Shown here: positions 1 through 6,421 of the stretch, one piece after another
Numbering within the stretch: the stretch's first letter is position 1
How the letters are laid out: each line of letters opens with the position of its first letter
Assembly: GCA_031276985.1 (NCBI GenBank)
Contig: JAISMA010000121.1
Span: 1 to 10,766 of the forward strand
DNA: 10,766 nucleotides
Origin: Helicobacteraceae bacterium
GTDB lineage: Bacteria > Campylobacterota > Campylobacteria > Campylobacterales > SZUA-545
Direction: 5' to 3'
Notes under the pieces: model-generated
The model's input: only the letters and a program-made list of their open reading frames with translations
Told to the model about the DNA's origin: nothing
Databases searched by the model: none
Position numbers and translations under genes: made by a program

Positions 1-354
1 AACTTTGCGGCGGCTTATTACAACCGCGCGCTTACTTACCACAATTTAGGCGATCTAAACAAAGCGATTGGCGATTATACGCAAGCGATCGACATTGATC
101 CAAAAGACGCAAAGGCTTACTACAATCGCGCAAACGCTTACGCAAAATTAGGCGACGCAAGCAAAGCGCTCGCCGATTATACGCAAGCGATCAAATTCAA
201 TCCAAAATTAGCGAACGCCTATAACAATCGCGCGGCAACTTATATCGTTTTGAACGATCCAAAAAGAGCTATAAAAGACGCGAAAAAAGCGTGCGAATTG
301 GGCAATTGTAAAGTTTTGCGGTATTTGGAAAACAATAAATTATCGCGCGATTAA
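1..354 (+). CDS. TPR-repeat protein, C-terminal part (5' end outside window)
   Basis: The window opens in frame 1 inside a gene; 117 codons are visible before the TAA stop. The protein holds about three 34-residue tetratricopeptide repeats with the usual pattern (AYYNRALTYHNLGDLNKAI, then DYTQAIDIDP, repeated as AYYNRANAYAKLGDASKAL and AYNNRAATYIVLNDPKRAI). It ends with KACELGNCKVLRYLE, a tail common in small TPR proteins of epsilonproteobacteria. TPRs form helical-hairpin scaffolds for protein-protein contact. The partner and the cell compartment cannot be told because the N-terminus and any signal peptide are missing. No catalytic domain is visible. The repeats resemble each other closely at DNA level too (GATTATACGCAAGCGATC occurs twice), suggesting recent internal duplication. 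The TPR call is firm; the function is unknown. Confidence 0.85.
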   Translation, partial: NFAAAYYNRALTYHNLGDLNKAIGDYTQAIDIDPKDAKAYYNRANAYAKLGDASKALADYTQAIKFNPKLANAYNNRAATYIVLNDPKRAIKDAKKACELGNCKVLRYLENNKLSRD

Positions 355-370
355 CCGCATTCGCGTCGCC

Positions 371-395
371 TTTTGCGCGAAAGAGGCGCGCAAAA
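371..395 (+). terminator. Hairpin downstream of the TPR gene, possible terminator
   Basis: A perfect 9-bp stem (TTTTGCGCG / CGCGCAAAA) with the 7-base loop AAAGAGG lies 16 bases after the TPR stop codon. The A/T-flanked GC stem is typical of an intrinsic terminator. However, on the plus strand it is followed by A residues and not a T tract, so termination of the TPR transcript is inferred and not certain. Confidence 0.4.
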
Positions 396-504
396 AAACC
401 TAACGCAGATCCTCAAAGCGATATAAATCGCGAGCGCGGCTTTACGAATTAGCGGTTTTACGAACATTTTACGCAAAACTGATCGCCCCTAGATAATAAG
501 CGAC

Positions 505-510
505 TATATT
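505..510 (+). promoter_or_regulatory. Candidate -10 box for the phosphatase operon
   Basis: TATATT lies about 46 bases upstream of the phosphatase ATG in an AT-rich patch of the otherwise featureless 355-555 gap. No recognisable -35 hexamer is found at the right distance. Campylobacterota promoters often lack a clear -35, so this is only a weak candidate. I saw no convincing Pho box. Confidence 0.22.
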
Positions 511-555
511 TAATTAGCGCAAAAACGCGCAAATTCAACGCACAAGGAACGAACA

Positions 556-2307
556 ATGACACGGTTAAACGCGAAGGCATTCGCGATCATAGCGGCGCTA
601 AGCGCGATCGTTACGACGGCTCTTGCCGATACGATCTATCCGATCGACAGGGCGAGCGTGATCGAAAACGGCAGATTTGATTTCAAAGTCGAATTTGATA
701 AGCAGATCAAAAGCGACGATTTCAGGATACTGATCAACGGCAAAGATTACGCGCGGGTCTTTGGCAAAAAAGGCGAGTTTATCGCCAACGAGGACGAGCT
801 GGGCGCTTCTTCGCTTGTCGTCAGGGACGTTTTCTTGAAAAACGCGGGCGCGTACGCGGTAGAGGTCAAGGCGCTTGGCAAAACGACAAAAGTTAATTGG
901 TCGGTATTCGCGCCGCAAAAACTGCCCAAAGCCAAAAACGTCATTTTGTTTATCGGCGACGGATTGTCGGTGGCGCACCGCACGGGAGCGCGAATCCTCT
1001 CAAAAGGCGTTAGCGAAGGCAGATTGAACGGGCGTTTGGCGACGGACGATTTTCCGTATATGGCGTTTATTGGCACGTCTGGCACGGATTCTATCGCCAC
1101 GGACAGCGCAAACAGCATGAGCGCTTATATGACGGGGCATAAATCGGGCGTAAACGCGATGGGCGTTTATGTCAGCCGCGCCAAAGATTCGCTAAATCAC
1201 CCTAAGCAAGAGACGTTAGGCGAGCTAATCCGCAGAACCTCAAGCAAATCGTTTGGCATTGTCAGCGACGCGGAGATCGAGGACGCGACGCCCGCGGCGG
1301 TCGTGTCGCACACGCGGCGCAGAGCGGACAAAAGCGCGATCGTCGGCATGCTCTACGATCTCAAACCCGACGTGATCTTAGGCGGCGGATCGGCGTATTT
1401 TCTGCCAAAATCCACGCTTGGATCGAAGCGCAAGGACGAAATCGACTACATCAAGAAGTTTCAGGACGACGGTTACGCGCTTGCGATCGACGCGGCGACG
1501 CTCAAAAAAACCGCGCCAAAGGCAAATCGACTGCTGGGGCTGTTTCACACGGGAAATATGGACGGCGTAATCGATCGCAAGATTCTCAAAAACGACGTAA
1601 CCAAAAAGTTTCCAAACCAGCCCGATCTTACGGAAATGACAACGGCGGCGCTGGAAGTTTTGTCTAAAAACCGCGAAGGCTTTTTTCTGATGGTAGAAGG
1701 CGCGCTAATCGACAAAGCGACGCACCCGCTTGATTGGGAACGGGCGGTTTACGACACGATCGCCTTTGATAAATGCGTCGAAATCGCCAAAGCGTTCGCC
1801 GCGAAAAACCCCGATACGCTCATCATCGTAACGGGCGATCACACGCACGGCATCTCCATTATAGGCACGATCGACGATAGCAAAGCGGGCGACGATATGC
1901 GCGAAAAAGTGGGCGTATACGCCGACGCGGGCTTTCCAAACTACGAGGACAAAAACAAAGACGGCTATCCCGACACGCCCGCCGTTTCAAAGCGTTTGGC
2001 GGTTTTTGTGAGCAACTTTCCCGATCACTACGAAACCTTTCGCCCGAAACTAGACGCGCAATTTACGCCCGCGATCAAAAACGAGCGCGATCAATACGTG
2101 GCAAACGAGGCGTACAAAAACGTCGACGGCGCGGTTTTCCGCGAGGGCAATCTGCCGCGATCGGTCGATACGGGCGTGCATTCGGTGGACGATATGATCG
2201 TTCAGGCTACGGGACCGGGCGGCGAGGCGATCAGGGGTTACATGGACAACACGGAGCTGTTTAGGGTGATCGCCGACGCGCTTGCGCTGGGCAATGAAAA
2301 GCGCTAA
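556..2307 (+). CDS. phoA: Secreted PhoA-family alkaline phosphatase
   Basis: A 583-residue periplasmic phosphomonoesterase that would release phosphate from organic phosphate esters. Residues 1-24 form a Sec signal peptide with likely cleavage after TALA. Residues 25 to about 122 form an extra beta-rich N-terminal domain absent from E. coli PhoA (471 aa). The catalytic domain follows. Residues matching E. coli PhoA are all present: D135 in FIGDG (D51), nucleophile S184 in ATDSAN (S102), D243/T245 in EDATPAA (D153/T155), R256 (R166), E381, D386, K387 and H390 in VEGALIDKATH (E322, D327, K328, H331), D428/H429 in TGDHTH (D369/H370), and H542 in DTGVHS (H412). A two-Zn, one-Mg site is therefore expected. 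It has only one cysteine, C407, so the E. coli disulfides are absent. DKNKDGYPD near 465 looks like a calcium-binding-type loop. The start is supported by AAGGA 7 bases upstream of the ATG. It is the first gene of a four-gene overlapping operon. Confidence 0.93.
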   Translation: MTRLNAKAFAIIAALSAIVTTALADTIYPIDRASVIENGRFDFKVEFDKQIKSDDFRILINGKDYARVFGKKGEFIANEDELGASSLVVRDVFLKNAGAYAVEVKALGKTTKVNWSVFAPQKLPKAKNVILFIGDGLSVAHRTGARILSKGVSEGRLNGRLATDDFPYMAFIGTSGTDSIATDSANSMSAYMTGHKSGVNAMGVYVSRAKDSLNHPKQETLGELIRRTSSKSFGIVSDAEIEDATPAAVVSHTRRRADKSAIVGMLYDLKPDVILGGGSAYFLPKSTLGSKRKDEIDYIKKFQDDGYALAIDAATLKKTAPKANRLLGLFHTGNMDGVIDRKILKNDVTKKFPNQPDLTEMTTAALEVLSKNREGFFLMVEGALIDKATHPLDWERAVYDTIAFDKCVEIAKAFAAKNPDTLIIVTGDHTHGISIIGTIDDSKAGDDMREKVGVYADAGFPNYEDKNKDGYPDTPAVSKRLAVFVSNFPDHYETFRPKLDAQFTPAIKNERDQYVANEAYKNVDGAVFREGNLPRSVDTGVHSVDDMIVQATGPGGEAIRGYMDNTELFRVIADALALGNEKR

Positions 2308-2734
2308 CGCCGCTAGAGCGATCTTTTGCGCGGCGGCGTTTTGCGCCGTTTGCGCCTTCGGATCGCAACCGATCGGGTTTGACGAGCTTTACGGCGAAGT
2401 CGGCGTTTTGGGGCTTTCGTTTTCGGACAAGGTCAAATCGCTTGCGGGCAAAAAGGTGTTCATCGACGGCTTTATGGCGCCTCCGCTCAAGGCGAAAGCC
2501 AATTTTTTCGTGCTGACAAAACAACCCATGGCGCTCTGCCCGTTTTGCTCCACCGACGCCGACTGGCCTTCCGACATTGTGGTCGTCTATCTGGCGAAGG
2601 CGCAAACCTTTACGCAAAACAACGCCGTAATCCGCGCCGAAGGCGTGCTGGAATACGGCTCATGGACGGACGATCAAAGCGGTTTTGTCTCGCAGCTTCG
2701 CCTGAAAGAGGCGACATTCTGGACGCTTAAATGA
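2294..2734 (+). CDS. Small exported DUF3299-like protein with CPFC motif
   Basis: A 146-residue protein. The ATG at 2294 overlaps the last 14 bases of the phosphatase gene. It has no good Shine-Dalgarno sequence, so translational coupling is likely. A TTG four codons upstream is a less likely start. Residues 1-23 look like a signal peptide (MKSANAARAIFCAAAFCAVC then AFG). The mature part contains KVFIDGFMAPPL (about 54-65), FFVL, then CPFC at 82-85 and WPSDIVVVYLA. This layout (a GYM/GFM-x-P strand, then a cysteine motif, then an I-V-x-V strand) resembles the DUF3299 family, small OB-fold-like periplasmic proteins often encoded beside MacB-like ABC transporters. The family match is by memory and distant. 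C82 and C85 could bind a metal or be redox-active; this is inference. Its place between a metalloenzyme and a transporter suggests an accessory role for the ABC pair. Confidence 0.72.
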   Translation: MKSANAARAIFCAAAFCAVCAFGSQPIGFDELYGEVGVLGLSFSDKVKSLAGKKVFIDGFMAPPLKAKANFFVLTKQPMALCPFCSTDADWPSDIVVVYLAKAQTFTQNNAVIRAEGVLEYGSWTDDQSGFVSQLRLKEATFWTLK

Positions 2735-3396
2735 TCGCGCTTACAAAGGCGACGGTTAGCTTCGACAATCAGATTGTCTTGCGCGTGAAATCGCTAACGA
2801 TCGCCAAAGGCGCGAAGATTGCGATCGTAGGCGAATCGGGAAGCGGCAAAAGCACGCTGTTAAACGTTTTGTGCGCTCTTGAGCGAACCTCTTGCGGCGA
2901 ACTGCGCTGGAACGAAACGGTCGTAAGTCGCATGGGCGAATTGGAGCGCGATCGCTTCAGAGGCGAAAAGGTCGGGCTTGTTATGCAGGATTTTTATCTC
3001 TATTCGGGACTTAACGCGCTGGAAAACGTCCTGCTTCCCTCCGCGTTTCGCTCTTGGCTTGTCGACGATAGAACAAAAAATCGCGCCCGTTATCTGCTGG
3101 ATCGTTTGGGCGTGAAGGCTAATCGGCGCGTGGAAACCCTTTCGCGCGGCGAGAAACAGCGAACCGCAATCGCAAGAGCGTTGCTACGCAAGCCCGAAGC
3201 GATTATCGCCGACGAGCCTACCGCAAGCCTCGATTCGCAAAGCGCCGACGAAGCCGTAAAAGCGTTGCTTGATCTTGCGGACGAAATCGGTTGCGCGATT
3301 GTGTGCGCCTCGCACGATAAGGCGCTCATCGCAAAAATGGATCATAGGCTGAAGCTAAAAAAGGGCGAGATGATCGAGGCGGATTTCAGATGCTGA
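2731..3396 (+). CDS. ABC transporter ATP-binding protein, LolD/MacB type
   Basis: A 221-residue cytoplasmic ATPase that would power the permease encoded next. All nucleotide-binding motifs are visible: Walker A GESGSGKST (34-42), Q-loop Q86 in VMQDFYLY, signature LSRGEKQR (137-144), Walker B AIIADEP with D161/E162, D-loop SLD (166-168) and switch H195 in CASHD. Size and motif context fit the LolD/MacB/FtsE group, which couples to FtsX-fold permeases and usually works on the cell envelope without classic substrate translocation through a channel. The start codon overlaps the previous stop as ATGA, indicating coupling. Substrate is not determined by the sequence. FtsE and LolD themselves are alternatives, but the neighbours argue for a separate system. 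Confidence 0.93.
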   Translation: MIALTKATVSFDNQIVLRVKSLTIAKGAKIAIVGESGSGKSTLLNVLCALERTSCGELRWNETVVSRMGELERDRFRGEKVGLVMQDFYLYSGLNALENVLLPSAFRSWLVDDRTKNRARYLLDRLGVKANRRVETLSRGEKQRTAIARALLRKPEAIIADEPTASLDSQSADEAVKALLDLADEIGCAIVCASHDKALIAKMDHRLKLKKGEMIEADFRC

Positions 3397-4571
3397 AACT
3401 GCTGTGGGTTGATTTTCGGCATTCGGCGTTGGCGATGGCGGCTATCGCGGTTTTGATTGCCGCGGCAATCGCGCTAACGCCGTTTATCGCGCTGACGGAA
3501 CAGGCGCTAAAAGAGGGCGGCGCGAAAGCGGCGGAACGCTTCGATCTGATCGTTGGCGGCGCGCAGGGTGAAACGCAGCTGACGCTCTCCGTCGTATTTT
3601 TGGATCGCGCCGTACTGCCTTTGATGAGCGGCGAAATCTACGAGGCAATCGCCAAAAATCCGCTGGCGGAACGCGCCGCGCCCGTAGCGTTTGGCGATTA
3701 CTACGACGATATGCCCGTGATCGGCACGACGACGGATATGTTTGCAAGCGGGCGCGTGTCTTTGGGCAGAGCGTTTGAAAACGAGCGCGAAGCGGTGGCG
3801 GGCGCGAAAACGGGACTGAAAATCGGCGATCGCTTCACGCCCATTCACGGCTCAATCGGGCAATCCGACGCGCATATTCACGAGGGCGTTTTCTACCATG
3901 TCGTTGGAATCGCCTCGTTTGGCGACGCGTGGGATCGGGCGATAATGGTTTCTATAGAATCAATCTGGAACGCGCACGGAATGGGGAGATCGTTTGGATC
4001 GTATCCCGCCGTTTTCGGTCGCGGCGGCGTTCCGCCCGTTTCAGCCGTCGTCGTCAAACCCAAGACAATCGCGGGCGCTTACGAGCTTCGATCGGCGTAT
4101 AAAAGGGGCGAAACGCAGGCGGTTTTCGCGGCGGAAACGCTTGCCAAATTGTACGGCATGCTAGGCGACATAAGCGAGGCGTTAGGAAAAATAGCTTTCG
4201 CGGCGCAGATTTTCGCGGCTGTGGTCGCCGCTGCCGCCGCGATGATTTACATTAGGCTTAAACGGCGACAGATCGCGGTTTTGCGGGCGTTTGGCGCAGA
4301 CGCGAGGCGCATATTTCTGGTTATTTTCGCGCAGATGACGATTTTGGGCGCGTTTGCGGCGGCGCTGGGCGTTGCGATCGGATACGCGGCGGCGACGCTT
4401 GCCTCAAGCGCGATCGCCGCTTCGCGCGGGTTTGAGGCCGTCGCGAGATTGGCGGATTTGGATAGCGCCGCCGTTTTAACGCCGCTTGCAATATTGCAAA
4501 TCGCGCTGGCGATTGCGTGCGCCTTTTCGTTTCGGTATTCCGCCGCGCACTACTTGAAACACAATTTCTAA
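3390..4571 (+). CDS. FtsX/MacB-type ABC permease with His-containing periplasmic loop
   Basis: A 393-residue inner-membrane protein whose ATG overlaps the ATPase stop (ATGCTGA). It has the FtsX-family layout: one N-terminal transmembrane helix (about 13-34), a large periplasmic domain (35-265), then three helices (about 267-288, 307-338, 361-380) with a basic loop RLKRRQIAVLRAFGADARRI between helices 2 and 3. The periplasmic part has H153, H162, H164 and H170 around HGSIGQSDAHIHEG, then YHVVGI and DRAIMVSIESIWNAHG. From memory this pattern is shared with a subgroup of MacB-like permeases found next to DUF3299/DUF2796 proteins and linked to zinc (for example the Vibrio zrg system). A metal-related role is therefore a hypothesis. 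The last transmembrane helix and tail are encoded by the first of three tandem 92-bp repeats. Confidence 0.88.
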   Translation: MLKLLWVDFRHSALAMAAIAVLIAAAIALTPFIALTEQALKEGGAKAAERFDLIVGGAQGETQLTLSVVFLDRAVLPLMSGEIYEAIAKNPLAERAAPVAFGDYYDDMPVIGTTTDMFASGRVSLGRAFENEREAVAGAKTGLKIGDRFTPIHGSIGQSDAHIHEGVFYHVVGIASFGDAWDRAIMVSIESIWNAHGMGRSFGSYPAVFGRGGVPPVSAVVVKPKTIAGAYELRSAYKRGETQAVFAAETLAKLYGMLGDISEALGKIAFAAQIFAAVVAAAAAMIYIRLKRRQIAVLRAFGADARRIFLVIFAQMTILGAFAAALGVAIGYAAATLASSAIAASRGFEAVARLADLDSAAVLTPLAILQIALAIACAFSFRYSAAHYLKHNF

Positions 4572-4752
4572 CGCCGCTTGCCATATTGCAAATCGCGCTG
4601 GCGATTGCGCGCGCTTTTTCGTTTCGATATTCCGCCGCGCGCTATTTGAAACGCAATTTCTAACGCCGCTTGCCATATTGCAGATCGCGTTGGCGATCGC
4701 GTGCGCCTTTTCGTTTAGATATTCCGCCGCGCGCTATTTGAAACGCAATTTC
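4477..4752 (+). repeat. Three tandem 92-bp copies of the permease 3' end
   Basis: Units are 4477-4568, 4569-4660 and 4661-4752, with no indels. The first unit is the true end of the permease gene (last transmembrane helix, tail and the base before the stop). Units 2 and 3 lie beyond the stop. Each unit starts with TAACGCCGCTTGC and ends with CAATTTC; a further TAACG begins at 4753. Units differ at 11 columns in total. In the peptide frame each unit encodes LTPLAILQIALAIA, then C or R, AFSFRYSAA, then H or R, YLK, H or R, and NF, followed by a stop. The 92-base period is not a multiple of three, so units 2 and 3 are in another frame from the permease and have no start codon of their own. Confidence 0.97.
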
Positions 4753-4838
4753 TAACGGTTTGCGAGCTTGAATAAAAATAGAACAGCGTTTGTTTTGCCG
4801 CAAATAACCCGATCGATCGCGCCCCAATCGCCCCTTCG

Positions 4839-4960
4839 CATTCCCGCCTCCTTCGTCCCCGCCATTCCCGCGAAGCGGGTGTCCAAACATTGCGAAGCAA
4901 TAACAAGGACAATCGATCCGCGATTTCCAAATACTAGATTCTTGCTTTCGCGGGAATGAC
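4839..4960. repeat. dRS3-like inverted-repeat element
   Basis: CATTCCCGC occurs at 4839-4847 and 4863-4871, and its reverse complement GCGGGAATG at 4950-4958, so the element is bounded by inverted ends. ATTCCCGCGAAGCGGG (4864-4879) is itself a near-palindrome. The opposite strand reads as the familiar FPRKQESS-type spurious peptide seen for intergenic repeats in many proteobacteria. It resembles Neisseria dRS3 (ATTCCC...GGGAAT) in form; relationship is not implied. Confidence 0.6.
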
Positions 4961-5015
4961 AATTAAGTTTGCGCGAAGGGTTTATGGCAACACGAAACGC
5001 TACGGGTTTTGGATT

Positions 5016-5127
5016 TGGATACCAGCTTTCGCGGAAACGAACGGAGGGAGCGCGGGAATGACGTTAAGGTAACGCAGCGAATGTTTTGGCTTTTTATTTT
5101 CTGGATACCGGCGAAGGCGGGAATGAC
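5016..5127. repeat. Two further GGATACC...GCGGGAATGAC repeat units
   Basis: GGATACC at 5016-5022 leads to GCGGGAATGAC at 5052-5062, and GGATACC at 5103-5109 leads to GCGGGAATGAC at 5117-5127. The two units share both ends but differ in inner length. They belong with the upstream dRS3-like element and are non-coding. Confidence 0.6.
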
Positions 5128-5352
5128 GAGAGAATAAGGTTAAAAGCCTTGACGATTTAGCATGTGAATTGCGATCGCCCCACATACCAATTTTCTGCAT
5201 CTCTCGCAACTTAAAGGTTTGCGCGTTTCGTCAGTTTGGCGCGAATGCGAGAAATATCGCGGAAGTTTGCGGCGGAGATCGTAGCCGCAAAGAGCGTGAA
5301 AACAAAATGCGGCGCGGGCAAAAGTCCAAACAATCGCCAACATTCAAGAAGA

Positions 5353-5426
5353 AATCTCGCCCGCGAAAAATTAACGATAACAATCGACAGCGGACGAGAA
5401 CGAATCTCGCCCGCGAAAAATTAACG
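5353..5426. repeat. 24-bp direct repeat across the rpsI stop codon
   Basis: The same 24 bases, beginning AATCTCGCCCGCG and ending AAAAATTAACG, occur at 5353-5376 and 5403-5426, separated by 26 bases. The right copy contains the last codon and stop of rpsI (minus strand) and half of its terminator hairpin. The left copy is a displaced duplicate in non-coding DNA. Confidence 0.9.
5390..5414 (-). terminator. Putative rpsI terminator hairpin
   Basis: On the minus strand a 10-bp stem GCGGGCGAGA / TCTCGTCCGC (one G-U pair) encloses the loop TTCGT, starting 6 bases after the rpsI stop. It is followed by a moderately T-rich stretch (TGTCGATTGTTATCG) and not a clean T tract, so it is a plausible terminator for the rplM-rpsI operon. 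Confidence 0.55.
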
Positions 5427-5837
5427 TTTGGAAAACTGCGGACTGCGGCGCGCTTTGTGTTTGCCGTATTTTTTGCGTTCCACCACGCGAGAGTCGCGGG
5501 TGAGCAAGCCGTACGGCTTCAAAACGGGACGAAAACTCGTCTCGAAAAGCGCCAGCGCTTTGCTGATTCCGTGCCTAAGCGCGTCGGCTTGCGCGGAATA
5601 GCCGCCTCCAAGCGCGTTAGCCGTAATATCGACGGCGCTTTCTTGCTTCGTCAGACGAAGCGGCTGTAACACGCGCATTTTGATCGCTTCGTGTCCGCCA
5701 AGCCACGTATCCAAACTCGCGCCGTTGATTAGCAGTTTGCCCGATCCTGGCGCAAGCCAGACTTTGGCAATGGCGGTCTTTCGTTTGCCTGTGGCGTAGA
5801 TTTTTTCGGGTTTTTTTTGCGCTTTTTTCGTAGCCAT
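5421..5837 (-). CDS. rpsI: 30S ribosomal protein uS9 (S9)
   Basis: A 138-residue small-subunit protein whose C-terminal tail reaches the P-site tRNA. Recognised by the family pattern: YATGKRKTAIAKVWL near the N-terminus, GSGKLLINGASLDTWLGG, the central GGGYSAQADALRHGISKAL, and the C-terminal LLTRDSRVVERKKYGKHKAR followed by RRSPQFSKR. The invariant last residues KR are present, so the end is intact although the stop codon lies inside a 24-bp duplication. The gene starts 2 bases after the rplM stop, with the ribosome-binding site AAAGG overlapping the end of rplM, so the two genes are co-transcribed and likely coupled. Confidence 0.98.
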   Translation of the reverse strand: MATKKAQKKPEKIYATGKRKTAIAKVWLAPGSGKLLINGASLDTWLGGHEAIKMRVLQPLRLTKQESAVDITANALGGGYSAQADALRHGISKALALFETSFRPVLKPYGLLTRDSRVVERKKYGKHKARRSPQFSKR

Positions 5838-5839
5838 TT

Positions 5840-6262
5840 TTAACCTTTAATTTGCGCGGTGTGCGGGTGTTCGCCGCCGCTGTATACTTTGAGCTTTTTG
5901 AGCTGTTCGCGTCCCAGATGATTTTTCGGCAACATGCCGCGAGTTGCGAGTTTGAAGAGCTTTTCGGGGTTTTTCGCCAGCAATTCGGAAGTTTTTTCGC
6001 TTCTAACGTGTCCCGTCCAGCCCGTGTGTCTGAAATACTCCTTGTCAAGTTTGCGTTCTCGACTGATACGCACTTGCGAAGCGTTGATTACGACGATAAA
6101 ATCGCCGCAGTCGACATGCGGAGTAAAGCCCGGTTTGTGTTTGCCGCGCAATTTAACGGCGATCTCGCCAATCAGACGACCGAAAGGTTTATCTTTCGCG
6201 TCGATCAGCAACCAATCGCGTTGAACCGTCGCGGGATTCAAGCTTGTAGTTAGCCTGCTCAT
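5840..6262 (-). CDS. rplM: 50S ribosomal protein uL13 (L13)
   Basis: A 140-residue large-subunit assembly protein, normal length for the family. Diagnostic stretches are RDWLLIDAKDKPFGRLIGEIA (N-terminal), LRGKHKPGFTPHVDCGDFIVVINA, the HTGWTG motif, and the C-terminal ATRGMLPKNHLGREQLKKLKVY ending near GGEHPHTAQ. The ATG has a Shine-Dalgarno AAGGA (TCCTT at 6269-6273 on the plus strand) at a good distance. It is first in the rplM-rpsI operon found in this order across most bacteria. Confidence 0.98.
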   Translation of the reverse strand: MSRLTTSLNPATVQRDWLLIDAKDKPFGRLIGEIAVKLRGKHKPGFTPHVDCGDFIVVINASQVRISRERKLDKEYFRHTGWTGHVRSEKTSELLAKNPEKLFKLATRGMLPKNHLGREQLKKLKVYSGGEHPHTAQIKG

Positions 6263-6290
6263 TTGCTTTCCTTTTCAAAATTAGCGCGTA

Positions 6291-6296
6291 ATTGTA
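6291..6296 (-). promoter_or_regulatory. Candidate -10 box for rplM-rpsI
   Basis: TACAAT on the minus strand lies 28 bases upstream of the rplM ATG in an AT-rich gap between the lipoprotein gene and rplM. No good -35 is seen 17 bases upstream. The position fits a short leader. Confidence 0.35.
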
Positions 6297-6376
6297 GCGA
6301 CCCAACCTTAAATCTCGCTTGTTTTAAGTTTCGTTAAAGGCTTTTTGCGGTCGTTAAACCCTTCAAAACGTCATTG

Positions 6377-6403
6377 TCGCGCCGACGAATTTCATCGGCG
6401 CGA
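6377..6403 (-). terminator. Strong hairpin after the lipoprotein gene
   Basis: A perfect 9-bp stem TCGCGCCGA / TCGGCGCGA with a 9-base loop lies 18 bases beyond the lipoprotein stop codon on the minus strand. A clear T tract does not follow, only TTTT about 11 bases on. It probably ends the lipoprotein transcript and separates it from rplM-rpsI. Confidence 0.55.
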
Positions 6404-6421
6404 TCGTTTGGGTAGCGCGGA

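Larger units (their letters stand above)
4757..5389. other. Gene-free convergent intergenic region with scattered repeats
   Basis: About 630 bases between the permease repeat array and rpsI. Open frames here are short, change composition along their length and match no protein I recognise. The recognisable content is five GCGGGAATG-type nonamers (4839-5127) and one copy of a 24-bp direct repeat (5353-5376). No tRNA or other RNA gene is visible. I see no clear terminator for the plus-strand operon. Confidence 0.7.

Noticed and set aside
4569..4752. Programmed -1 frameshifting to translate repeat units 2 and 3 as extra membrane helices
   Set aside because: A -1 shift at TTC TAA would open the frame, but no classic slippery heptamer is present and the added helix would be an unlikely design. 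Displaced gene ends explain the pattern better.
4476..4962. Minus-strand open frames across the 92-bp array and beyond
   Set aside because: They repeat with the array, are antisense to the permease end, have no ribosome-binding site and end in the typical FPRKQESS-like translation of an intergenic repeat.
4477..5426. CRISPR array
   Set aside because: The 92-bp units are directly adjacent with no spacers and the 24-bp repeat occurs only twice; no cas genes are present.
5169..5669. Plus-strand open frame of 166 codons antisense to rpsI
   Set aside because: It overlaps a certain ribosomal gene, is highly basic with no recognisable pattern, and crosses the 24-bp direct repeat.
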